In this document: positions 35,596 to 46,110 of the stretch, piece after piece | Position numbering within the stretch: the stretch's first letter is position 1 | Layout of the letters: every line of letters begins with the position of its first letter | NCBI RefSeq assembly: GCF_021390475.1 | Contig: NZ_JAJUWS010000001.1 | Location: 62,001 to 126,000 of the forward strand | Length of the DNA stretch: 64,000 nucleotides | Direction of reading: 5' to 3' | DNA from: Streptomyces sp. ST2-7A | GTDB lineage: Bacteria > Actinomycetota > Actinomycetes > Streptomycetales > Streptomycetaceae | Made by a program: the position numbers and the translations under genes | The notes under the pieces: generated by a model | Told to the model about the DNA's origin: nothing | Seen by the model: only the letters and a program-made list of their open reading frames with translations | Database searches by the model: none

Positions 35596-36298
35596 GATCC
35601 CCAGTGTGCGCCGGCGGACGGGTCAGCCAGCGAATGAGCACGCAGTCCCCGACCAGGCGGGTCTCGACGGGCGTCATCCGGTTGCCGGGGCCGTGCGGGA
35701 AGGTTCCGGGGCCGACGAACCGGGGGGCATCGGGGTCGCCGACGAAGAAGGGGGCGACGACGAGCTGGATCTCGTCCACCAGCCCGGCCGTCAGGAAGAG
35801 GGTGTGCATCCCGCCGCCGCCCTCGACCATCAACCGCCGCACGCCGCGCCCGGCGAGGTCGGCGAGCACCCGGACCGGATCGAGTGGGTCACCGGCGTCC
35901 ACGACGGTCGCGGCGTCCTCCAGCCGCGCGGCGGCGCCGGGGACGGCCCGGCCGGGGCAGTACACCAGGCACTCGGCCGGGCCGGTGGTGAAGAACCGGG
36001 CGGCGGGGTCGAGGTCCCCGGAGGTGGTGAGCACCACCTTGGCCGGGTGTTCCGGAAGGCCGGCGGCCAACCGGGCGGCCCGTCGTTCGGCGGAGCGGAC
36101 CAGCAGACGCGGATCGTCGCGGCGGAGCGTGCCGGCGCCGACGAGGATCGCGTCGCACCCCGCCCGCTCGGCGTCCACCCGGTCGAAGTCCTCCTCCCCG
36201 GAGAGGAGGAGGCGTTCCGGGCCGGCGGTGTCGATGTACCCGTCCACCGAGGTCGCCACGGACAGCAGCACCCGGGGCCGGCGGGGTCGGGCGGTCAT
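35588..36298 (-). CDS. RibD C-terminal-type reductase (DHFR-like)
   Basis: 236 residues of the RibD_C/dihydrofolate-reductase-like fold: VATSVDGYID near residue 15, the DAILVGAGTLRRDDPRL motif near 48, and the LMVEGGGGMHTLFL end motif near 153. It should reduce a ribosylamino-pyrimidine with NADPH. It precedes and overlaps the deaminase gene, so the two probably act on consecutive steps. No other riboflavin genes are adjacent. Confidence 0.87.
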   Translation of the reverse strand: MTARPRRPRVLLSVATSVDGYIDTAGPERLLLSGEEDFDRVDAERAGCDAILVGAGTLRRDDPRLLVRSAERRAARLAAGLPEHPAKVVLTTSGDLDPAARFFTTGPAECLVYCPGRAVPGAAARLEDAATVVDAGDPLDPVRVLADLAGRGVRRLMVEGGGGMHTLFLTAGLVDEIQLVVAPFFVGDPDAPRFVGPGTFPHGPGNRMTPVETRLVGDCVLIRWLTRPPAHTGDHV

Positions 36299-36399
36299 CT
36301 CTTCCCTCCGGGGGCGCGGGGACGGGCTCGGGCGCCCGGTGATCCGGGCACCCCGAACGCTATCCGGCCCCGCCGGGCCCGGCGGACTCGTCCCGCCGC

Positions 36400-36660
36400 A
36401 ATCGTCGCCGGCCGTGACGAAGCCGGACCAAGGACCCCATCCGCGAGCCGGGGAAGCAGAGGGCCGACCGGCAGGCCGGTGTGGTGGGAGGGCTCCCCGG
36501 TGGCTTCGACAAGACGAGGGAGAAGCAGGGGAACGAAGCGGAGCGGACGAGCAACGTCCCGAAGGGCTCCCGGCCCGTGGCCACGAGGCCCGAGACGCGT
36601 GCCTGCGCCTTCCACGACACCGCCATCGCCGCCTCGATCACATTCCGGCTCCGCCCATGA
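36400..36660 (+). pseudogene. IS5-type transposase remnant (C-terminal tail)
   Basis: In the frame ending at TGA 36658-36660, NEAERTSNVPKGSRPVATRPETRA with the following FHDTAIAA resembles the tail of IS5-group transposases (the NxVERxxNRLK...VATRY region). Upstream pieces in another frame (RGSRGPTGRP) fit the preceding segment. Highly diverged and without any N-terminal part. It fills most of the gap between the reductase and DinB genes. Confidence 0.55.
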
Positions 36661-36674
36661 GGAGCGGTCAGAAG

Positions 36675-37190
36675 CTAGACACCGGTCCGTCCGTCGACGA
36701 GTTCACGCACAATGTCGAGGTGGCCGTTGTGGCGGGAGATCTCCTCGATGAGGTGGAGGACCACCCAGCGCAGGTCCACGTGGCGGCCGTCGCCGATGGG
36801 ACGTTCGGCTGTCGAGTTCAGGTCGTGGTCGGCCATCAGGCAGCGATAGCGGGTGCTCTGCTCCTCGTACTCGGCGAGAAGTCGGGACAACGGAACCCCG
36901 GCCGCCATCCGCATCTCGGGGTCGGGGTCGTCGTCGGTTGCCTCCGTGAGCGGCCCCTCGGGCTCCTCCCCGAGAAACATCACCTGGACCCAGTGGTACT
37001 CGACCCACCGCAGGTGGCTGATCAGCCCGCACATCGTCATCAACGGTGAACCCGGGAGCGGTGCCCTGCGGGCATCTTCCTCGGAGACACCCTCACACTT
37101 GGCTCGCGCCGTGGCACGGGCGTAGTCAAGGAAGGTGGCCAGCTGCGTACGTTCGTCCCACGCGGGGGGTGTATCGGTTCGTTGTGTCAT
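36675..37190 (-). CDS. DinB/DUF664 family protein
   Basis: 171 residues from ATG 37190; a GTG at 37208 is in frame and would add six residues. Typical of the DinB-like four-helix group: LATFLDYARATARAKCEGVSEEDARRAPLPGSPLTM-type start, HLRWVEYHWVQVMF with a metal-binding histidine near 65, and HLIEEISRHNGHLDIVREL at the end with the other two histidines. Related enzymes include mycothiol-, bacillithiol- and glutathione-dependent transferases, so a thiol-transferase role is possible. No operon partner. Confidence 0.85.
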   Translation of the reverse strand: MTQRTDTPPAWDERTQLATFLDYARATARAKCEGVSEEDARRAPLPGSPLMTMCGLISHLRWVEYHWVQVMFLGEEPEGPLTEATDDDPDPEMRMAAGVPLSRLLAEYEEQSTRYRCLMADHDLNSTAERPIGDGRHVDLRWVVLHLIEEISRHNGHLDIVRELVDGRTGV

Positions 37191-37310
37191 CGTGGGTGAG
37201 GCTTCCACACCTCGGATGCGGTGTCGCGTGGTTTAGAAGCCGCGCGGGCGAGCGTGCGACCACCCGCCCTGGGCCGGCACGACCTGCGGGACCTACCGGA
37301 AAGGTTCCGG

Positions 37311-37535
37311 TCACATCATCCGCCGAGCAGGCCCGAGACGCCCCTCCTTGATCGCGCCGAGCAGAGCGGCCAGGCGAACGGGCGGGGCCCCGAGCACGAT
37401 GGTCGGTTCCTCGCTCTCCCGCAGTAGAACAGTGTGACCGGGGCGTGTCACTTCAATGCAGTTGGCCCCGTTACCCTCCGAGTAGGAGGATTTTTGCCAA
37501 TTCGCTTCCATGAACTCCCCTGCGGTCATCGTCAC
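37311..37535 (-). CDS. DUF397 protein
   Basis: 74 residues. The GTG at 37535 overlaps the stop of the XRE regulator. It contains the family core (WQKSSYSEGNGANCIEV, then VLLRESEEPTIVL). DUF397 proteins accompany WhiJ/Scr1-type regulators; Scr2 of S. coelicolor is one. They modulate the partner regulator, behaving like one half of a toxin-antitoxin-like switch. Confidence 0.92.
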   Translation of the reverse strand: MTMTAGEFMEANWQKSSYSEGNGANCIEVTRPGHTVLLRESEEPTIVLGAPPVRLAALLGAIKEGRLGPARRMM

Positions 37536-38386
37536 TTCATCTCCTTCAGGATCTCACGCATGAAGTCCACTGATTCCTCGGGTGGCAGCGAAATGTGTTG
37601 CACCGCGTCGAAAATACTCCTGTACCTCTTGAGGTCTTCCGGGTCGCTCAGATAGTAATTGTCGTGGGCACTGTCCAACTGAACCGCGTCCAACCGTTCG
37701 ACCGGACCGCGAACATAGAGCATGGGTTGAGCCGACCCGATCATGACATCCGCGGTGAAGGGCACGACCCGGATGGTGACGTTGCCCCATCCCGTGGCGG
37801 AGATCAGGTATTCGATCTGCTCCCGCACGACGTCAACCCCGCCGTACCTCACCCGAAGAGCAGCCTCGTGGATCACCGCGCGGAACGGCAACTCCCTCTC
37901 GCCCCGCAACACCGCTTTACGAGCAAGGCGATGCTCCAAGCGTGCCTCGATCACCTCTCGGGAGAGAGGAGGAAGTACGTGCGCGAAAAGGACGCGCGCA
38001 TACGCCGGGGTTTGCAGCATTCCGGGCACGGTGAACGATTGGAACGACAAGATCTCACGGGCGTGGAATTCCAACTCGGAAAGATCGAGGAAGGCATCGG
38101 GTAGCTCCCCTCGATACCTCTCCCACCACCCCTTCTCCTGACGGGTGGTCATCTCGCACAATGCGGCGATCAATCCCTGATCGTTCGCTCCGTAGAGGCC
38201 CGCCAGGTGACGCACCCGATCGGCGCTGACGCCCCATCGGCCGGACTCGATGTGGCTGATCTGGGCCTGACTTCCCCCGAGGAGTTCGCCGGCCTGCCGG
38301 GCCGACAGGTCGGCGGCCTCGCGCATGCGACGCAGCTCCAGACCCAGGCGCACCTGGCGGAGGGTGGGGTTCCTCCTCGGCGGCAT
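37532..38386 (-). CDS. XRE-family regulator of WhiJ/Scr1 type (DUF5753)
   Basis: 284 residues. The N-terminal helix-turn-helix (LRRMREAADLSARQAGELLGG, then SQAQISHIESGRWGVS) is followed by DUF5753 (EFHAREILSFQSFTVPGMLQTPAYARVLF). These proteins occur in many copies in streptomycetes with DUF397 partners and a nearby ATPase-like anti-sigma protein, and affect sporulation and antibiotic production. Here the DUF397 gene is downstream with 4 bases of overlap and the ATPase-like gene is divergent, a complete cassette. Confidence 0.93.
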   Translation of the reverse strand: MPPRRNPTLRQVRLGLELRRMREAADLSARQAGELLGGSQAQISHIESGRWGVSADRVRHLAGLYGANDQGLIAALCEMTTRQEKGWWERYRGELPDAFLDLSELEFHAREILSFQSFTVPGMLQTPAYARVLFAHVLPPLSREVIEARLEHRLARKAVLRGERELPFRAVIHEAALRVRYGGVDVVREQIEYLISATGWGNVTIRVVPFTADVMIGSAQPMLYVRGPVERLDAVQLDSAHDNYYLSDPEDLKRYRSIFDAVQHISLPPEESVDFMREILKEMK

Positions 38387-38493
38387 TCCAACTCCCGGCG
38401 ATCGTCTCGTTTCGCGGCGTCACTCTCTCATGCCTCGGTTCACCCTCACGCACACGTCTCACCCTTGCGCCGTCACATGGATGCGCCCTATCG

Positions 38494-38520
38494 TTCACTC
38501 ACTCTGAGTGATTCAGTGAA
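38494..38520. promoter_or_regulatory. Dyad operator between the XRE regulator and the ATPase-like gene
   Basis: TCACTC-T-GAGTGA (38499-38511) is a perfect 6-1-6 inverted repeat, interlocked with TTCACT/AGTGAA (38494-38499 with 38515-38520). It lies in the 207-base divergent promoter region and is a natural binding site for the adjacent regulator. Confidence 0.55.
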
Positions 38521-38593
38521 TCCGCAGTGCAGTCATTTCGTATGACCGAGCCACGGTGATCCACTCTCCGCATCAGAAGGAAGGCGCCCCCGG

Positions 38594-39040
38594 ATGGCCA
38601 CCACCACACTCTCCCGGCCCACCCACACCTCGACCTACCTGTTGATCGCGCCCAACACCGCGGAAACGGCGAGGATCGCCCGCGATCACGTGGCCTCGGT
38701 GTTGGCACCCCTGACGGGGAGCGACCCGGTGGACACCGCTCGCCTCCTGGTCTCCGAGCTGGTGACGAACGTCTTCCGACACACCTCGGTCTCGCTGGTG
38801 ACCATCAGGACCACCCTGAACGGGGACCGGGTACGGATCGCGGTCTCCGACGACTCTCCGACCCAACCGGCCGTCCCGCCCTCGCCCGACCGTCTCCGCA
38901 CGGGAAGGGACACCGAGGATGGCAGGGGCTTGTTCCTGGTCGCAGCCCTGGCCTCCGACTGGGGCCTGGTGCCACGCCCCCGTACGGAGGGAATCGGCAA
39001 GACGGTGTGGTGCGAGCTCCCCCTCGGGGTTCCGGGTTGA
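38594..39040 (+). CDS. ATP-binding anti-sigma-like protein (RsbW/HATPase_c_2)
   Basis: 148 residues. The histidine-kinase-type ATPase fold is visible: LLVSELVTNVFRH (N-box) near 46-60, VRIAVSDDS (G1) near 75, and GRGLFLVAALASDWG (G2) near 109. Such single-domain proteins act as anti-sigma factors or kinases in streptomycete development. ATG 38594 follows AGAAGGAAGG. It is divergent from the WhiJ/Scr-type regulator, the common arrangement for this group. Confidence 0.9.
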   Translation: MATTTLSRPTHTSTYLLIAPNTAETARIARDHVASVLAPLTGSDPVDTARLLVSELVTNVFRHTSVSLVTIRTTLNGDRVRIAVSDDSPTQPAVPPSPDRLRTGRDTEDGRGLFLVAALASDWGLVPRPRTEGIGKTVWCELPLGVPG

Positions 39041-39120
39041 GGACGGGACGGCCCCGTGCGGGCGTCCGATCCCGGGGCATTCGTCCGGGAATTGTCAGTG
39101 GTGGGTGTCAGCATGACGAC

Positions 39121-39933
39121 ATGACAGCCCTGCGGACGCACGCATCCGTCGTGGCCTCCTACTGGGACGCCGCCGCGCCGATCTTCGACCGGGAGCCCGA
39201 CCACGGCCTGTGGGAGGAGAGCACCCGGGCCGCCTGGGCGCGCCTGCTCGCGCGGTGGGTTCCGGAGCCCCCCGCCCGGGTGCTCGACCTCGGGTGCGGC
39301 ACCGGTTCGTTGGCCCTGCTCCTGGCCGCCGCCGGCCACCGGGTGACGGGGGTGGACCTGTCGCCGGCGATGATTGAGGCGGCGCGGGCCAAGCTGGCGG
39401 ACGCTGGGCTGTCCGGCGAGGTGCTGGTGGGGGACGCCGCCGACCCGCCCGTGCCGGGGCCGGTCGCACCGCCCGGTGACCAGGCGGGGGCATCCGACGA
39501 TCCGGGCGCGATACCCGGCGTCCCGCCCGCCGCTCCCGGCGACGGCTGGGACGCGGTGGTGGTGCGGCACCTGCTGTGGACACTGCCGGATCCGTTGGCC
39601 GCGTTGCGCCGCTGGGTGTCCCTGCTGCGACCGGGCGGCCGGTTGGTGCTGATCGAGGGGCGGTGGGCGGAGTCGGCCGCACCCACCTCCCCCTACGGCG
39701 AGGGCGCGGAGCCGCTGCCGTGGGCCGGCGGGGTGCCGACGGAGGCACTGGAGGAGGCGATACGTCCGCTGGTCGCGGCCTGGATGACCGTCCCGCTGTC
39801 CGGGGACCCGGTGCTGTGGGGCGGCCCGGTGGACGACGAGCGGTACGCGGTGGTCGCCCGGGCGCGGTGGGCCCGGCGCCCGGAGCAGGGTCCACCGCGC
39901 CTCACCGAGATACTGCGCGCCGCCCGGCGCTGA
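39121..39933 (+). CDS. SAM-dependent methyltransferase
   Basis: 270 residues from ATG 39121. Motif I VLDLGCGTGSLALLLA is near residue 53, motif II GVDLSPAMIEAARAKL near 77, and a DAVVVRHLLWTLPDP motif near 145. A Pro/Gly/Ala-rich insertion of about 30 residues follows the DAAD position. No ribosome-binding site is evident, so translation may be leaderless. The class I fold does not reveal the substrate. It stands alone between divergent and convergent genes. Confidence 0.87.
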   Translation: MTALRTHASVVASYWDAAAPIFDREPDHGLWEESTRAAWARLLARWVPEPPARVLDLGCGTGSLALLLAAAGHRVTGVDLSPAMIEAARAKLADAGLSGEVLVGDAADPPVPGPVAPPGDQAGASDDPGAIPGVPPAAPGDGWDAVVVRHLLWTLPDPLAALRRWVSLLRPGGRLVLIEGRWAESAAPTSPYGEGAEPLPWAGGVPTEALEEAIRPLVAAWMTVPLSGDPVLWGGPVDDERYAVVARARWARRPEQGPPRLTEILRAARR

Positions 39934-40138
39934 GGCGGCGGGGAAGGGCGCGGGCGGGCGACGCCACGTCCCGGTTCCGGCCGTCGATCCCGGCGTGCGG
40001 CGTGCGGCGTGGCCCCCGTTCCGGGCGGGTGCGGGGTTCCCGGGATGTCGAGGTCTCCGCCCTCACCGGCCGCGTGGGTGGGGCGGGTGAGGGTCGGCCG
40101 GGAAAAGCACCCCGCCGAGCGGGGCCCGGCGGCACCGG

Positions 40139-41083
40139 TCAGCGGGCCGGAGGCTCCGGAAGGAGGTCGCGGGTGAGGGAGTCCATCCGGTCCAGTCCCT
40201 CGCGCACCGCCTCCAGCTCGGTGGTGAGCGGGGTGAGGTCGAGGTTGGAGGCGGCCAGGTCACCGGCGGTTCGCAACGAGAGCAGCGCCCCGCCGTGCTC
40301 GGCGGCGGTCTCCAAGTGCAGGGCGAGGGATTCCAGCTCGGCCATCAGGACGACCCGCAGTTCCTCCAGCCGCTCGCGGGAGGCGGCGCGGTCGGCCACG
40401 GCCCGGGCCGAGGTCTCCTTGGCGCGGCGGACCGGGCCCTTGGGCAGGGACTCGATTTCCCGGGTCAACCGCAGGTGTTCCCCGCGCAGTTCGCGGGTGT
40501 CGGGGCCGTCGGCGACGGTGGTGTCGATGGCGGTGACGGCCTCGGCCCGGTGAACGAGTTGGTCGGCGGCGACCCGGGCGTGCGCGGCACTGTCGGAGAG
40601 GAGGTTGGCCAGGGCGTCCGAACCGTCCCGGCGGGCGGCCAACTCCCGGTGGGCGTCGAGGCGGTCGGCGGCGCGGCGGGCCCGGCGCAACCACTGCTCG
40701 GTCTCCGGCGGGGCGACCACCTCGACCCGACGCTGCCGGGCGGTCTCGGTGATCCGCCCGCCGGTGGAGGGGTCGGGGCCGGCACCACGCGCGCCGATGG
40801 TGTGGGCGATCAGGAAGAGGAGGAGGGTGGTGCCGCCGATGACGCCGGAGGTCTCCACGGGTTGATCGAGCAGCCAGTGAGCCCCCAGGCCGGCGCCGGC
40901 GCCGGCGAGCACTGCCAGGACGAGGCCGAGCGTCGTGCCCCCGGCGTCCCCGGAGCGGGCGGGCGTCGGGCGGCCCCGACCGACGGACGGGGAGGAAGGG
41001 CACCGGGCGTGCCGGGCGTTCCCGGGGGTGCCGGTCCTTCCCGTCGAACCGGGTTCCCCGGGCCGTATGTCACCGGTGTCCAT
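40139..41083 (-). CDS. Membrane protein with coiled-coil cytosolic domain, hypothetical
   Basis: 314 residues. A Gly/Pro/Arg-rich N-terminus of about 50 residues, two membrane helices near 52-95 (LGLVLAVLAGAGAGLGAHWLL; SGVIGGTTLLLFLIAHTIG), then about 200 residues of charged heptad-like sequence (ELRGEHLRLTREIESLPKG; RERLEELRVVLMAELESLALHL). No family recognised. It converges with the methyltransferase gene. Confidence 0.75.
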   Translation of the reverse strand: MDTGDIRPGEPGSTGRTGTPGNARHARCPSSPSVGRGRPTPARSGDAGGTTLGLVLAVLAGAGAGLGAHWLLDQPVETSGVIGGTTLLLFLIAHTIGARGAGPDPSTGGRITETARQRRVEVVAPPETEQWLRRARRAADRLDAHRELAARRDGSDALANLLSDSAAHARVAADQLVHRAEAVTAIDTTVADGPDTRELRGEHLRLTREIESLPKGPVRRAKETSARAVADRAASRERLEELRVVLMAELESLALHLETAAEHGGALLSLRTAGDLAASNLDLTPLTTELEAVREGLDRMDSLTRDLLPEPPAR

Positions 41084-41194
41084 GGCATCCCCCGTCGGCC
41101 GTTCTCCCCTGGCGTCGCGGACAGCGTACGCCGCGCCGACCGGCCGGTGAACGGCCGCGCCCCCGGCTGGTGGGGCGCGGCCGATCCGGCTCGT

Positions 41195-42457
41195 TCAGCC
41201 GGTCCGGGGGACGCACCCGGGCGGTGGCGCGTCGGTGGACCCGGATCCCGATCCGATCAGGCCGAAGGACACCGAGTTGCCGGGGGCGACGGTGCCGTTC
41301 CAGGCGACGTTGGTGACGAGGGTGCCGCCGTCGGGGTGGGGCTCGGCGGTGCCGCCCCACACCTGGTCGGCCGTGATGGTCGGCAGGTGGACGCTCCACC
41401 CGGTGATCGGGACGGTGCCGGTGTTGGTGACGGTCACCTCGAACTGGAAACCGCCCGGCCAGGAGGAGCCGAAGACCGGCAGCGCGGCGCAGGACGCGTC
41501 GGCGGGCGGGTCGCCGGGGCCGGCGTCCGCGCCGCCGGCGGTGGTGCCCCCGGGGTCGCCGACACCTCCGTCGCCACCGGGGCCGCCGTCGTCACCGCCG
41601 CCACCGGGCCCGGACCCGCCGTCGGTGAGGACGCCGGTCAGGGCGGGGAACCACCGGTCGGCGATCTTCCGGTCGCCCGAGGCGACGGGGTGGACGCCGT
41701 CGTAGGTGTCCACGGCGGTGTCGAAGCCGGTCCACTGGTCGACCGCGATCACCGGGGAGCGGTCGGTGGTGACGGAGGCGACCCAGCCGGGGACGCGCTC
41801 GTTGAGCGCGACCACCCGGCCGGCGCAGGCGGCGCAGGTGGGGGGTTCGAGCGGGATGAGTTGGGCGACGAGGAGGGTGATCTCGGGGTTGTGGGCGCGC
41901 ATCTGCCCGAGCAGGGTGGTGTAGGCGTCGAGGATGGTGTCGGTGGGGCGGGCGCTCCAGGCGTCGTTGGTGCCGAAGTGCATCAGCACCACGTCCGGCC
42001 TCGTGACGGCCAACCATCCGACGAGCTGCCCCCGGTCGGCGATGTCGGTGACCAGGGCGCCGCCGTGGCCCTCGTTGTCCCCGTCGTGGGGGATGCCGCA
42101 GCCCTGGGGACCGAGGGTGCCGACGAAGTCGATGTTCGTGTGGCCCGCGCGTCGCAGGTCGTCCCAGAGCATCGCGCGCCAGCAGCCGGGGGAGCCGGTG
42201 ATGGAGTCGCCCAGCGGCATGATCCGCACGGGCTCGACGGCGGCGTGTCCGCCGCCGGATCCCGTTTCGGTTCCGCCCGGCATCGGGGTAGCGGTGCTCC
42301 CGACGGCCGGTGACGCCAGCGGGCCGGCGAGCAGCAGGGCCGTGGCGGCGACGAACGCGGTGAGCGCCGCGCGGATCGCGACCCGGTACGGGGTGGTTCG
42401 ACTCCGGGGCGGTGCTCCCGGCGCCCGATGGTCCGCCGGCTTCCGATCTCCTCGCAA
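41195..42457 (-). CDS. Secreted SGNH/GDSL esterase with cellulose-binding module (CE3-CBM2 type)
   Basis: 420 residues from a TTG at 42457, chosen because GGAAGGA lies 7 bases upstream and the start falls after the CebR box; GTG 42478 is an alternative. A signal peptide ([21 protein letters not shown]) is followed by an SGNH hydrolase domain with GDS (S85), a GTND block, and DGVHP near the domain end. A Gly/Asp-rich linker then leads to a C-terminal CBM2-like module of about 100 residues with conserved tryptophans ([29 protein letters not shown]). It probably deacetylates plant polysaccharides on cellulose-containing biomass. Confidence 0.88.
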   Translation of the reverse strand: MRGDRKPADHRAPGAPPRSRTTPYRVAIRAALTAFVAATALLLAGPLASPAVGSTATPMPGGTETGSGGGHAAVEPVRIMPLGDSITGSPGCWRAMLWDDLRRAGHTNIDFVGTLGPQGCGIPHDGDNEGHGGALVTDIADRGQLVGWLAVTRPDVVLMHFGTNDAWSARPTDTILDAYTTLLGQMRAHNPEITLLVAQLIPLEPPTCAACAGRVVALNERVPGWVASVTTDRSPVIAVDQWTGFDTAVDTYDGVHPVASGDRKIADRWFPALTGVLTDGGSGPGGGGDDGGPGGDGGVGDPGGTTAGGADAGPGDPPADASCAALPVFGSSWPGGFQFEVTVTNTGTVPITGWSVHLPTITADQVWGGTAEPHPDGGTLVTNVAWNGTVAPGNSVSFGLIGSGSGSTDAPPPGCVPRTG

Positions 42458-42488
42458 GGTTTCGTCCTTCCCATTCACACCCGATGAA

Positions 42489-42502
42489 TGGGAGCGCTCC
42501 CA
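42489..42502. promoter_or_regulatory. CebR box upstream of the CBM2 esterase
   Basis: TGGGAGCGCTCCCA, a perfect 14-base palindrome identical to the CebR consensus that represses cellulose-utilisation genes in streptomycetes until cellobiose or cellotriose appears. It lies 31 bases before the TTG start. The remaining gap to purH (42503-42755) holds no gene I can support. Confidence 0.9.
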
Positions 42503-42755
42503 ACGCCGCCCGACCATCCAGCCGGCGATCAGCGTTTCCGTCAAGACTCCCGGCGAGGACACGGAGAAGGAATCGAGTGGGAGGGAGCCCGGGCCGCCCC
42601 CCACGGCGACCCGGACCCCTCACCTCTTCAGGACGAACGAACCGCCCGAGTGGTTCGCCTTTCAGCCCATCGTTTTCCCTCGAATCCCGTGTGCACCACA
42701 ACGGAGTTCGCTCCGGCGCACCCCCGATCCCGGGTCGAGGCGCCCCCGAAACGCC

Positions 42756-42801
42756 CCCGGGGGTCGGCGCGACCGTCCGGTCGCACCGACCCCCGGGGGG
42801 G
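42756..42801. terminator. Terminator between purH and the esterase gene
   Basis: A 14-base perfect outer stem (42756-42769 with 42788-42801) plus a 7-base inner stem separated by one mismatch. Very stable. It lies 47 bases past the purH stop and closes the purN-purH transcript. Confidence 0.8.
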
Positions 42802-42847
42802 GGAAGCCGTGGGAGCGGTACCACCCCTGGTGGAACTCGGTGGAGGG

Positions 42848-44406
<1,559 letters not shown>

Positions 44407-44410
<4 letters not shown>

Positions 44411-45042
44411 GGGATGTACACCTTTCGTCCCTCGATGCGGTGGCCGTCGCGGGCCAGCCGGCCCACGGCCTCGACGAGCAACCGGCGCTCGACGTCCTTG
44501 ATGCGCTCGTGCAGCGCGGATTCGTCGTCCTCCTCCCGGACCTCGACCACGCCCTGGGCGATGATCGGGCCGGTGTCGACGCCCTCGTCGACGAAGTGGA
44601 CGGTGCACCCGGTCACCTTCACGCCGTGCGCGAGCGCGTCGCGCACGGCGTGGGCGCCGGGGAAGCTCGGCAACAGGGCCGGGTGGGTGTTGACGGTGCG
44701 TCCGCCGAACCGGGCCAGGAAGCGCGGTCCCAGGATCTTCATGAAGCCGGCCGAGACCACCAGGTCGGGCTCGTGGTCGGCGACGGCTTCGGCGAGGGCG
44801 GCGTCCCAGGCGTCCCGGTCGGGGTGGTCGGCGAGGCGGCACACGAAGGTCGGCAGACCGGCGTCCGCCGCGCGGTCGAGACCGGCGATGCCCGGCCGGT
44901 CGGCGCCGACCGCCACCACCCGCGCCCCGTAGTCGTCGGCGCCGAGCCGGGCGACGGTGTCGAGGAGCGCCTGGAGGTTGGTTCCGGATCCGGAGACCAG
45001 GACGACCAGGCGCTTCGGAGACGTTTCCCGGGCAGGGGCCAC
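44407..45042 (-). CDS. purN: Phosphoribosylglycinamide formyltransferase
   Basis: 211 residues, formylating GAR with 10-formyl-[16 protein letters not shown] lies near residue 15, [10 protein letters not shown] near 95 and the family signature [18 protein letters not shown] near 118, with the catalytic histidine there and aspartate in [13 protein letters not shown]. The GTG at 45042 has GAAGGAAC 8 bases upstream. It is translationally coupled to purH; the promoter lies in the short divergent gap to the next gene. Confidence 0.96.
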
Positions 45043-45273
45043 GGCTGTTGTTCCTTCGGGGCGGGGGCTCGTGCCCCGGCCGGCGGACCGGTCGGGACGG
45101 GGCTCGGGCGACGCGGCGGCCGGGGTCGGCGCGGGCGGGCCCCGGGTCACGATACCGGCCCGGCGTGCCGACCCCGTGCGACGGTCCCGACCCCGCCCCG
45201 GTACGGTCGGGGACATCGCCACCCGCCGTACCATCCGGGACGATCGGCGCCACGAAGGGGACACGAGGAGCAG

Positions 45274-46050
45274 ATGACCGACCGACGCCCTGCCTCCGGC
45301 CGCGAGAACTCCGGCGACGAGCAGCGGGACAACCCGTTCGCGCCGCCCCCCACGGATGCCCCGGACCATTCCCGGAATCCGCGCGGGGAGAACGGCGACC
45401 GCGGGGACGGGGACGACCGCGAGAACGGGGAGGATCGGGGCGACGGCGCCGGCGGGGGCCTGTGGAGTCGCCGTCAACCGGGCCGCCAGGGCGGCGGATT
45501 CGGGGAACGGCTCCGGGAACGGCCGGGCGGCCGTCCCGGTCCGCGCTGGGACCCCACCGACCCGATCCAGCGCCACGCCCGCTACGCGGTGCTGGCCGGT
45601 ATGTGGGCCGTGTTCGCCGCGCTGCTGGGCTGGGACTGGCTGGCGCTCTTCCTGGCCGCCTTCGGCCTGTACTGGGGCATCGACTCACTGCGCGGCGGCG
45701 CGCTGTCGGGCAAGCAGGCGGCGCCGACGGGGCCGGCCAACCGCGTGGAGGCGGCCGACCCGGAGCCGGCCCGGAGCGAGACGGGTGAGGGGTACGGCAC
45801 CCGGCCGGGCGGCGTGGGCGACGACCGGGGTCCGAAGGATCCCTCGCGGCGTCCGCAGACGCTCTCGGCGATCGCCGGCGTGGTGCTCTCGGGGATCGCG
45901 CTGGCCGTGGTCGCGGCGGTGTTCACCGTGCAGATGGTCTACAAGGACTACTTCGACTGCGTGGAGGACTCGTTGACGATCCCCTCCCGCGAGGCGTGCG
46001 AGGAGTTGCTGCCGGAGCCGCTGCGGGAGGTGTTCTCCGAGAACGCCTGA
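45274..46050 (+). CDS. Membrane protein conserved next to purN
   Basis: 258 residues from ATG 45274 (GAGGAG just upstream). The first 100 residues are hydrophilic and disordered. A helical hairpin follows near 105-140 ([31 protein letters not shown]), then a polar linker and another helix near 195-220 ([27 protein letters not shown]), then a short acidic tail with two cysteines ([15 protein letters not shown]). I recall similar proteins beside purN in Streptomyces; function unknown. Confidence 0.8.
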   Translation: MTDRRPASGRENSGDEQRDNPFAPPPTDAPDHSRNPRGENGDRGDGDDRENGEDRGDGAGGGLWSRRQPGRQGGGFGERLRERPGGRPGPRWDPTDPIQRHARYAVLAGMWAVFAALLGWDWLALFLAAFGLYWGIDSLRGGALSGKQAAPTGPANRVEAADPEPARSETGEGYGTRPGGVGDDRGPKDPSRRPQTLSAIAGVVLSGIALAVVAAVFTVQMVYKDYFDCVEDSLTIPSREACEELLPEPLREVFSENA

Positions 46051-46065
46051 GCGACGCGCTCCGTA

Positions 46066-46110
46066 ACGGCTCCGGGCCGGCCACCCCCGCGGTGGCCGGC
46101 CCGGAGCCGT
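46066..46110 (+). terminator. Strong terminator after the membrane protein gene
   Basis: Perfect 19-base stem (46066-46084 with 46092-46110) and a 7-base loop, 15 bases past the stop. Confidence 0.85.
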
